From Himantopus leucocephalus (taxonomy: Eukaryota; Chordata; Aves; Charadriiformes; Recurvirostridae): 64,000 nt of DNA. Below the pieces are notes generated by a model. It did no database searches and was not told the origin of the DNA. It saw only the letters and a list, made by a program, of their open reading frames with translations. Of this stretch, positions 40,101 through 50,035 are shown piece after piece (the first letter of the stretch is position 1; every line of letters starts with the position of its first letter). The translations under genes were made by a program, and so were the position numbers. Location: positions 31,104,453 to 31,168,452 of the forward strand of contig RSEF01000006.1 in NCBI GenBank assembly GCA_003993805.1, given 5' to 3'.

Positions 40101-41059
40101 TTTATAGATATTGAAATGGTCTGATGGACAAAAATTTGATTTTAAAAAACAGTAGGACAAGAAGGAAGCTAGGAGTCTGGAAACTGCTATACCTCCATAT
40201 TTGGTTTCTAATGATCACTCTCCCATGGGTTGCTTGTGGCATTTTTTTGAAGGCTCGCCATTCATTGCTGTTCAAGGAGAAGGTATGATTCTCTGGCCTT
40301 TTCTGTCAATGGAAACAGGAAACAAGTATGCTAAGTAAATATTCTGGACGCACTTTCTGAATATCTAGTCAGAAACTCCTCAGTCATGTAGGAATATTAA
40401 AAGTAATTTGAAACTATCATGTAACAGCTAGAGTTTTGGCTTCCTAAAAGTAAGAATAGTGCAGCTCACCAGTGGCACTATATATTATACCTAAACCTCA
40501 GTAATATTTATGCTTCGTGTTCATATTATAGCATACCATTAACACTGTAGAAGTTGTTGTTGCAAGTAGAAAAAACAATTTAGATAACATCACTATTTTC
40601 TAAAATTCCCTAGTACTGTATAGCTGACAGCCTAGAGAAAAATATGACATACTGATTTATTCGTACCTTTGCCTTCATTTTGTATTTAATATTCTTGAAC
40701 ATTTACTGTATAAGCAGCATTTGGTCATGGCTAAGCTGCAATCTCCACTCTCAAACGGGTGATGTGCTTTGCTTCTGAATCGTCATTTTTGTCTTGGCAT
40801 AGTCAGAATTTATAGTCTTTTTGAAAGTATTAATTGCCATATTTTGATAAATTTTTGACTTAAATGACAAGAACGTGATCAAAGTTACCTTACATAATTT
40901 GAAGTAGAGAAAAAGTAACTTGCAGGTCTTCATACCATCTTGTGGAGATTATAGTGGGAGTGTGACATCCTCAAATACATATTTGTAAAATTGTCTTTTC
41001 CTTAAATTGTCTCAAAATTCAAGAAACCGTTATAGTCTTATGTAAATACTGGTTTTGTT

Positions 41060-41105
41060 TAAAAAAACCAACAACAACACAACAAAAACAAACAAAAAAA
41101 CCCCA
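41060..41105. repeat. A-rich (CAA)n-like low-complexity tract
   Basis: AAAAAAACCAACAACAACAC with further AACAAAAACAAACAAAAAAA. A/C-only low complexity; no element body is recognisable beside it. Confidence 0.75.
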
Positions 41106-42050
41106 ATCCAAAATCTTGAAAACCTAGTAAAATGAATGCAAGGAAGATCAAATGAAAACAGATGAGAACTCTATAATATTATAGCATTGAACATTCTGCA
41201 TAAAGATTGTAGTTGAGTATTTCTTTGCAATCATTTCCCTCAGTGAGTGACCATAAATTAAATCCAAAAATAATAAAGAAGTTATATTAATGTACATTTT
41301 TTAAAAACAAGATGTAAGCTGTTTAATAGTTCAGCATATTTGTAGAAAGTATATGTATTAATATTGCATTTTTTACAATTCAATGATGACTAATAAGAAT
41401 GCAATAAAACACTTGGGATTTAGTGCATATATATATTTTATTTTTTTTAATCTGGTCTAATTGATGTGGACATTTACAACACATTCACTCCAACTCTCAG
41501 GGCCTGTCAGAATATTTAATGTTGCTGAATTGCTATGTCTCCTGCTTTTTTTGAGGACTTGTTTCTAAATAACAAAAATACACAAACATGCTTGGAATCT
41601 CCCAGAACATCACCAGCAGTGAATAGCATGAGAGATGATCATATGAAAGAATTTTTTTTGTCCTTTGTGTTTGTTTTTAGTAGATTTCTTTTATTTTGAA
41701 GTTGCTGGCAGAAGAGTTCATACCTATGAACATGAATTTTTAAATGCAGTGAACAGCGAGATTTTGAAATGTGAAGGAATTTAGTCATTTTAACCAAAGA
41801 CTTATACTTCTTGTTTTCATGATTATGTTAATATTCTTTACATGAAATCTTAGTGAAAATAAAATCAGTGTTCCACTGAGGAGAACTTTGTATTAAAAAC
41901 AATTGCAAAAGAAACTGTTTACAAACTGCTTTTGCTTTGGGATGCAGATTCATGAATACTCTGTTTTTGATACTAAGTTAACATGTAACGCATTTCATCA
42001 ATATTTATTGCTTAGAAGAATGAAACATACGTAAATTCTGTGAAGGACTG

Positions 42051-42069
42051 ATTTTTGCAAAGCAAAAAT
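42051..42069. repeat. Small inverted repeat
   Basis: ATTTTTGC, loop AAA, GCAAAAAT: an 8-bp perfect stem with a three-base loop. It is compatible with chance in AT-rich DNA. Confidence 0.6.
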
Positions 42070-44795
42070 TTAGGAGGAGCTGCATTTCTGTTTAAGCAGT
42101 AATAAGTATTCATAACCTGTGGATGATTATTTTACCATAGTTTCTGTGTAATTCTGCTAGCTAAAATAAATGAAATAGTTGAGAAAACTATGCTAATATT
42201 TCTTGGAGAAGTGGTTCAGTTTGTTGTAAACATAGCACCTTATTTTGAGCTGTCTAGGATATTTCCAACATTTACTTTGAAGGGCTGGAGAAATGTCTGA
42301 AATAGGTCAAAATGCGAGAGAAGAAATGTACATCTTTCCCCTCCCCTGCTTTGAAAGAAGAGCTTCTGATAGATGGGAGTTCTACTTTTCCAAGTTCACC
42401 CTTTTTACATATATAAAAGTTCGTATGCATCACTGCCAAAAATGTGGTCATTCACAGAGAAAGGAGAGTGTCAGAGGTAAAGAGTAAGGCCATGGACATG
42501 AGATTTTCTGGTTCAGAGTAAGCAGCATCAAATCATTGGCATGTGAAATCCATTTGCTCTCTGATTCATGAAGATTAACAAAGCTGCTTTTTTGTCCAGA
42601 TAGTTCCAAATGATGGCTATAGGTTACTTAATTCTTGTATAGAAGAAGAGTTGAAAATATAATTTAGGGCTTATTAGAAAATCTTATATTACCTCTTAAC
42701 CAATTTCTCTTAATTATATAATTATATCATAAGTTTGTCACCTGTTTGAAAGTTTATTTTCTCCTGTAGTGTGATGTATTTAGTGATTTGAAATATCATT
42801 ACTTCAAAGAGTGTATAAAAACCCTATAACATTATTCTTGATCTTGTAGGCAAGAGGGGTTTGAATAGCATGAGGGAAATCTGGAAATGAAAAATTTGCT
42901 TATGAAGCTAAGTTTTAGTTTTAGTTTTTCTTTTGGTGAGATCAGCCTAGATTTTTTTTTTCAGAAAAGAAAGTATTGCTGGCATAGGCCTTTCTCGTGA
43001 GTTATATGAAGAGGAGACAAATTAATCCTCAGAAAAAACATTGTCTCAAGACATCATTGTATGCACTTACAAGAAGAAACAAATAAATCATTCCCCCACA
43101 TTATTAAAAAGTCCTAACTGGAAACATAAATCCTAGTACCTTTTACCCTTTTATGTTATCATTATCTTAAGAAGGTAGGCTGATAATTCTTTATATCTAA
43201 AGCAGAAAGGTTGCTTTTGGCTGGAAGGATCTTGGCACTGAGAGAAGTGAAAGTGTCCAATTTTTGCATTAGAACTGAAGATGCTTTATTGTAGCTCAAA
43301 AAAATTGAGAGAACTCTTCACATACTTCAGTATTAATGGAAAACATTGGGACAATATAGTGCAATGTCAATACAGTCAAGAAGCAGACCCTTAACTATAA
43401 CAGGGATGTATTTGCATTTATAGATTACTAGTTTGTATTTCACTGCAGCAAAATAAAGATTATAGTAGCAGGATAAAAATGCAATAATAGTTAGCAATTA
43501 AACAGACCTCTGAAAAATCACAAAGCACTTAACTTTGCTGACAGTACCTATTTTTTATTAAATGCATCTTCTGAGCTCAATTATCACCTCTGAATCTTAG
43601 CACTTCTGCAGAAGAGTGATGCTGCTTCTGAATCTTTTAAACATGCTTGAACTCCCAATACATGAGACAGGTTGATGTAGCATAACTTTTCTGGTTTTGA
43701 GGTCACTCACGTTCATTGCTGTTGACCATGTCTAACTGTTGTTGATGGTTAGAAGATGTGGCTATTCTTTGGCAGTTCTGTGTGAAACCTATTGAAACCA
43801 AGCAGGCCTGGTTAAGACCTGGGGATTTTTCTTCTCTTGGATCCATGTACCAGTGTGAATTGGGATTTCAGGTATCAGTCACTCTCTGTTCTGGGCCAGT
43901 TGATAACCCAAGAACAGCAGAGGTTGGTGCTTTCATCCACGAGTCACCACTCCTGAGCTGAAAATCTGCAGTTTCTATGGCATCACTTCCAAAATGTTAT
44001 GAATTACAGCCAATTACAGTTACTGATTATAGTTAAGCGTGTATCTCAGCTAATTTTCTTATTGCTGGAAAGGTACTTTTAGAATAGGAAGTCTTGTATG
44101 ACTTCCAAGAAGGGGTACCCAACAAGTAAGCTAAATACCTGTGTGTGAATCTGTGCTGAGCTCCGTGTTACTACATTATTATTACTAAAGGTTTCTCAGC
44201 TATCTCATAAGTATCTGCAAAAGCTGCAGTCACAGCACTATGGGCATATCTTTAATGCTGAGGATGTAGGAATACATAGTAGTATGTAGTAATGCTTCCT
44301 AGTCTACTTATGATGCCACAAGCGTAACCATGTGACTAGAGAAGTCTTAGGTTTAGCTTTACAAACACTGGTTGAACTTTGGTTATGAGGTGTCCCGAGC
44401 AACCAAATTATGTTATGTTAAATAGTATTCCAGTATTCAAAAACCCCATAGGATCATACCACTGTAGTACTAGGAAAGTAAAATGAAAATAGGAGTCTGT
44501 TGTGCAAGATCAGGAACTGGGGCAAGGAGATCAGAAGCAGCAATCGGTGATGGAGGACAGCAGGAGCAAGACCACTGGCTAGGTAGGGGACAGCATGAGA
44601 AGTAAAGGCTAGAAGAGAGTTGAGCAGAAGTTGAACAGTAGTCCTAGAAGATATTCTTAGTCATCTAAAAGCTGGGGCAAGCCACCAGTCAGGGTCCAGG
44701 AACAGTCTGGTAAGTCCATTAGTCTTTATTTATCAGGAACCTCTTGTAAACACAACGCTGAGAACCTAGGCAAAATCCCAGACCTCTCTATCTAC

Positions 44796-44833
44796 CTTTC
44801 TGATCTGCAGCTGGCCAGCTGCAGATCAGAAAG
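44796..44833. repeat. Perfect 38-bp spacer-free palindrome
   Basis: The arm CTTTCTGATCTGCAGCTGG (44796-44814) is followed at once by its exact reverse complement CCAGCTGCAGATCAGAAAG (44815-44833), with no mismatch and no spacer. Each arm contains a CAGCTG E-box-type hexamer and a CTGCAG. It can extrude as a cruciform in DNA or fold as a hairpin in the ATRNL1 pre-mRNA. No transposon ends or direct repeats flank it. Possible origins are a template-switch mutation, a real dimeric protein site or an assembly fold-back. Confidence 0.95.
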
Positions 44834-46548
44834 ATGATGGCTTTTCCCCAGACTCTGTAGAAGTGGCCTGTGTTAATTTGCAAGGACAAAATATGAGGTA
44901 AGGGTCAGAAATATCTATTCAGTATAGTTGACAAGCCTGCGCCCAGGCCAGAACAAGATACAACTCGCTCAGCAGGGAATCAATTGAATAACAGAATATT
45001 CTCTTTTAGAATGGTCTGATGCATTTTTGTCTTCCGTGAGAGTTTGGCATTAGAAAGAAACTCAGCTAGAGGAAAGACCAGCCATACTTAGGTTACACTT
45101 CCCCTTTTCCTCTTTTTTTGCACAACTTTTAATTGAAAGGAAAGGTTTACCAGCTAGTGGTGGCAGCAGAACTGCAGGAACTCCTGCGTTTCACGATCAA
45201 AGATTAGATGAACTGTTCTAATAAGCTTTCCACAAGATCAAATCTCTGGTCTAGAAGGCTGTAGATCTAGGTTGGTGTTATGTTCTGACAGCTTTCTCTA
45301 GGTGAGAAGCTTGAAAGTATACCCTTGCTTAAGGGAGATACCAGTAAGCACAATAAAATTGGAGAGAGATATATATTCCTCTACTGCCAGTTCCTTAGCT
45401 TTCTTAAGGTTGGAAGATGTAGATATAGTGCACAAGACCATAGACATTGCTAAGCTTCAACAGAGAATCATTTGTAAACAGTCTTACAAAAAGCCTTTCA
45501 TTCATTAACCTTCACCAACCCAATCTGTGAATATTAATGTAAACATATGCTCTTGAAGACATTAATGGTATTTAAGGAGAAAACCAGAAATTACCATTCA
45601 CTTAGTCATAAACATGAGAAAAGTTTGTGTTTTGTTTGTGGTTTGTTTTTTTTTTAAATGCATTTGTAACTTTTACTTTGAACTCCCAGGAAATCCAGGG
45701 AGAAAAAAAGGAAAGTAAAAGAAAATGGTTCAGTTTGGAAAGGATAATTGAGGGCGAGGTTGGGGAATAACTGCTAATAGCAGGCCATCAGAAGGGCAGT
45801 GAGCTTGATGAATTGAATGCTTTTGTATTGGAACAAACCATAGAACTTGTACGTAACCTGGTAGGAGTCTTCCTCCATTTGTCCTTGTAAATGGGAGCTG
45901 TGTCTTTGGACGCATGCCAGAGTGGAACTGCTCATTCATTATTACCACTTAAAGCAAATGGTCATAGCCCTTCGGCACATAAAATAATGAGTGTGGCTCC
46001 CATTTCATAGACACGAGGCATATATTAGGCTTCACATATGGTCAAATGTGTGCTGGCTTTTGGAAAAGGTACAAAAATTACTCCAATGAGTAAAATAAGG
46101 AAATAATTCGGCGAATAGGAAAATTTGTAATTGGAACCATCATTAGTGACTAATGCTGAGCAATGCATATGCTTAATGAAATAGGACAAAGACAAAACCA
46201 AATTTATTCAGAACCTAGGATACATACTGATGTGAATAATTTTAGGTGTACTCCTAATCCTAGTAGTTTCATCTTTTCACTCTACTGAAAACTAAGTGTT
46301 TAAATAGCATCTTTCATTTGAATTAAAGCAGGCTTCTCCAGCTAGTAAGACCTCCACCTCGTGCTATTCCTAATATACCTTATGAAAGTGTTCTGCACCA
46401 GGGGACAGAGGAGGAAGCGTAAGAGAGGCAGTGCAGGGTTCTCTCTGAGATACTCAGTAAGGCCTGGCAACAAATGGCATCATAAACTAGCTTTTTAAAT
46501 TAAAATAAAAAGAGGACTAGAGATAGCAGGGAAATGTTGTGCCCCTTC

Positions 46549-46831
46549 AGTTGCTGTGAGCCCCGCGTGCACGCAGCACTGCATGGACCCAGCATGGGTT
46601 TGCCGTCGGTGTGCTGCACAGATCCCATCTGTGGCGAGGTGCCTCCTCCCTCCCGTACCGTGGTGCCTTTTGTCTTGTGTAAAAACACCACCATGTATCT
46701 CCTCCTGACAAGCTGGAAGGTTCTCGTTGATTACACCCCCCAGCACCTTCCCTTGCAGCAGCTACTCGTGCTCACAGACGGGTTTCTCGAGCCTGATGAA
46801 CAAGGGCTGGTAAGATGCCTTGCCCAAGATC
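46549..46831. other. GC- and CpG-rich pocket in AT-rich intron
   Basis: About 280 bp with clearly higher G+C than its surroundings and roughly a dozen CpG dinucleotides (for example CCCCGCGTGCACGC, GCCGTCGG, CCCGTACCG, GACGGGTTTCTCGAG). Both strands happen to be open for 80-100 codons (46534-46836 plus; 46746-46495 minus), a side effect of the low stop density. Neither translation resembles a known family. It could be an inserted fragment from a GC-rich locus, an unrecognised repeat or a small CpG-rich regulatory element. Confidence 0.6.
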
Positions 46832-46838
46832 ACTAGCT
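46775..46838 (+). mobile_element. Possible MIR/CORE-SINE core remnant
   Basis: TAAGATGCCTTGCCCAAGATCAC near 46812-46835 closely follows the CORE-SINE/MIR motif AAGTGACTTGCCCAAGGTCAC. The preceding ACAGACGGG...CTCGAGCC can be aligned with the upstream 'ACAGATGAGGAAACTGAGGC' part. It sits at the right edge of a GC-rich pocket. CORE-SINE relics are rare but present in birds. This is tentative because only one block matches well. Confidence 0.35.
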
Positions 46839-47417
46839 CCTTGAGTACAATGTCTTCTGTGAGGCTCCCAATACAAAAAATATAATATATATGGTAATAT
46901 ATCAAAGTACTTTGCTGTGGTGTAATTCACTGTTCTTTTTTTATTATGCATATTTTATCATTTCATCATGCATTATGCTGAAACAACTGAAACGGCTGGC
47001 TGTGAAATTGCACTGCCATTTTCTCTTCAAGATTCTTGAAGGTCACTTCTATAATTGTCAGTGAATAAGTAATTATTTGGATTTGAATGAATAGTTATGA
47101 ATACTTGTATATTGCAAAATATTCCATACCTAGTAATTTTTGTATTAACCATTCTTTTGTGTGTTCTTTTAAGTAGTGAAACCTGTGATGTATTAGATGG
47201 ATTTTGTAGATATTTTTATTTTATGCATTCATATGTTTTTTCTGTAATATAAATAAAAGCATAAATACCAGAAAGGTATATGTGATACTGGAAATCCCTG
47301 AGTTCTGGTAATTATTGATCCACAGGAGATGGTTTCATCTGATTAGAAGGGTAGCAGAATGGAGAAGGAAAGCTGTATGGAAATAGCTTGCTTTTCTCAT
47401 AAAGATTTTCAAGACTT

Positions 47418-47439
47418 AAAAAAAAAAAAAAAAAAAAAN
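47418..47439. repeat. Poly-A run with unresolved base
   Basis: About 21 A residues ending with an N at 47439. I see no processed pseudogene upstream; upstream sequence has no coding similarity. Confidence 0.9.
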
Positions 47440-49265
47440 AGGAGCAAACTAAGCTGCTTTTTGACCCTGGGTCAAATCACCACAGGTGAGTGCTGTGGCT
47501 GGCAAGAGTTCACAGCCGAATTTGTTTAGTTTTTTCTGATGGAAGGTTGTACAGCTTATTGTTACTGGTGGTCGGACATTGCTCTTCCATGTTGTACATA
47601 AATCAGTGCCATTATCAGTGAGGAGCAGGGTAAGTTTCCTGACTTCTTCCCGAGACTCTGGATACACAGTTATCTATATAAAATACTTTTTTGTGTTTTG
47701 GTATAAAACCCCAGTATATTTGGAATATTGCATGTATTTAATATTCTATTTTGCCTTTGAAACAATTCCAAAGGAAGAAAAAATCCTCTTACAATAATCT
47801 CTATCATATTATTGCAATTTATTACATGATATACTGTCTTGTTTGTGACAGTCTTACATACAAGGAAAGAAAAGAAGTTCTTTTAAACTCTTCATTCAAA
47901 AACGATCCTTTTCCCTTAGCGCTTGCTGTTTCAGAATCGCCAACTTAAAGACACTTTCAGACACAAGTCTATTTTTACAAGGCTAATCTGTTTAAGTAGT
48001 GAGCTGTTGTTTTGAAGACTTTAGTGTTTTGTGATGTTTAGCAAAAAGCACATCAGGCAGACCGATATTATTACTTGAAACTATTTTCTTCTTTCCTTAC
48101 ACGTGCAAGAGAGATACTTCAGCATCAATCCCTCTTTTCTAAATTCTGTGGAAAGGACTGTAAGGTCAGCGTGTTTGTATGGACAAGACGACAAATTGTG
48201 TGCTGCAGTTAGAGTTGAAGCATATGGGGTTTTTTTGTTTCTTGATGTTTAAGCAAAATTTTTTATCTATAAAAAAAACATATAATTGACCCTTGCAAAG
48301 AGTTCTCATGCTGACATGAGACTAGGAGTGGGCAAGCCCAGAACATCTCTTTTTTCTGCTTCCATTTTAGTGCTACTGATTATTTTCTTTATGTTATTGT
48401 AACAAAGGGTCAAGGAGATTATCTGCCTATTTTTTAATAAAAAGAAGCATGTTAAGAATCACCAGCTGGATACTATTGAAGAGGAAGACAGAAATACAAA
48501 CTTTATTGTACAGTCTGCAACTTGTTAAATGATACGACATCCAACTTAGAAAGTTTTATAATATTACTCAGAAATAAAATAACACCAAAAAAAACCTCCT
48601 TGCAATTTAAGTTTCTTAGAAAAAACTAATGAAAAGGTAGTCCAGGCTATTAAATGATCCAGATTTCCTCTGGGAAAATGTTTATATGGAATTTAATAGG
48701 CAGCGATAAGCTTTCTCTTTGTTTTATAAATCATTCTGTGTATTTAATGGAAAAAATATAATCTTGCTGGAGACTTCTGTGGAATAGCCAAGAAAACCAA
48801 AAGTGGGATAATAATTTTCTATTGAGGTACTCGGCATTTGTAGAGAAATATTATATAATTCAATTTGATCACTGTGAAATTCTGTAGAATATTTCATGTC
48901 TCTGAAAATAACTGTATATCTTATCAATAGGAAAGATACTTCTCCAGCTCTTATCATGTACATGTCTTGTCAGCAGCATGAGTACATTGTGTTCAGTCTA
49001 AATTTCACCTCATGCCTTAGGTGGTCAATGAAGAGAAGCAATTGCCTCTGAAGTTCAGAGAAGCTAAGTATCTGAGACACTGCTGTGCTTATAGTTCTGC
49101 ACATATGGCTAAAATTTCTGGGCCCAGAGCCAGTTGCCATGGTCTAGTTGCAGCTACATAGCTTAGGACTCAACTTTTTAGAGCAGACAGCAATAGCTTT
49201 GGATCACCTTTAGGTCCTATGTGTTGCTGTGAAAATGTAATCATTATTTTATGCTTAGGGGTATT

Positions 49266-49326
49266 TTGGGTGGGTTTTTTGTTTGTTTGTTCGTTTTTTG
49301 TTATTGTTGAAGGGTGGGTTTTTTTC
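49266..49326. repeat. T/G-rich tract with TTTG units
   Basis: GGGTGGGTTTTTTGTTTGTTTG and later GGGTGGGTTTTTTT frame a TTTG-like microsatellite in the 3' part of the 30-kb intron. GGGTGGGTTTTTT occurs twice, 45-50 bp apart. Confidence 0.75.
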
Positions 49327-49982
49327 ATTTAAAGAGCTGGAAATAATATGAATGATGCATTGCAACCCACCAGAGTGGTGGTTGTGTGGTTGGAAGTGGA
49401 GAGCGTATGTTCCATCCCTGAAGGGATGGCATGAAGAGGTGTGGAAGGTGTCTGAAGGTGTAAAGCCTGGTCTCGTAGTGTTTCAGGACTGTGTATGTTA
49501 GAGGGAGATATATTTAGGAACACTTTCTGTGCTCAATGATCCCCCTGATGGATGCTCAGCTGTTGTCTTGGAGAGGGCCAGATCAAAACCTGATGAGGGA
49601 GTAAGCTATCACTGAAGAAGCATGGATAATTAGACATCCAGTGCTCAGCCTCCCTGCCTGGCTCTCTTTTGTTCATTAGTGAAGATGTACCACCTGCGGT
49701 AAGTCCTACAATAAGGCACCGACTTTAGGTACATGACTGGAGTGCCTTATTCAAGAGCCTTGTCACTCTGGCTTGCTTTTATAAGGAGAGAGGAAAGAGA
49801 GGTGCCTCGGGAAAGTAGCACACCCTAATTAAGAACTCTATCAAATACTTCATATTTTCATGTGCTTGTGTTACTAGTAATGAAACTCATGCTATTTGGA
49901 ATAAATATTCTAGCTGCATTTTTATTAAAACTATACTGTGTTTAATGAGAATGTTTGGTTTTGTCTTTTTTTCCTTCTGCAG

Positions 49983-50035
49983 CTGTGACTCTGAGAATAG
50001 GTATCTTGGAAATCCACTTAGGGGAACATGCTACT
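49983..50035 (+). CDS. ATRNL1: ATRNL1 internal exon B: last two cysteines of the same laminin-EGF module
   Basis: This is the next coding exon of the same gene, 30,049 bp downstream of exon A. A strong polypyrimidine tract (TTTTTTTCCTTCTGCAG) ends at 49982 and the donor GTGAGTAC begins at 50036. The first base, C, completes the Leu codon left open by exon A. Seventeen codons follow (CDSENRYLGNPLRGTCY), then one base (T) of a split codon. It supplies C7 and C8 of the laminin-EGF module with C6-x2-C7-x14-C8 spacing, so the two exons close one complete eight-cysteine domain. ENRY and GNPLRGTCY are hallmarks of the attractin family at this place. The exon is only 53 bp, so it would be missed by length-based gene finding. 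What follows in the protein (a beta-rich juxtamembrane stretch and the transmembrane helix) must lie beyond this window, since I see no matching exon before 64000. Confidence 0.92.

Larger units (their letters stand above)
19934..49982 (+). other. ATRNL1: ATRNL1 intron between exons A and B (complete, 30,049 bp, phase 2)
   Basis: This is a complete GT-AG intron. It interrupts the Leu codon between the sixth and seventh cysteines of the laminin-EGF module, so it is a phase 2 intron. The length includes 100 Ns that may not reflect true gap size. Contents listed separately are a CR1 3' end at 37.0 kb, a MITE-like scrap at 35.0 kb, the assembly gap, a perfect palindrome at 44.8 kb, a CpG-rich pocket at 46.5 kb and simple repeats. 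The long stretches 19.9-35.0 kb and 37.2-44.4 kb hold nothing I can name beyond low-complexity tracts. Open frames inside (for example 21239-21715 and 24530-24802) show no family likeness. Confidence 0.85.

Noticed and set aside
46534..46836. 100-codon frame rich in Cys and Pro in the GC-rich pocket
   Set aside because: The minus strand is open over the same bases, as expected from high GC. The translation is not recognisable and has no supporting signals. Kept only as a composition feature.
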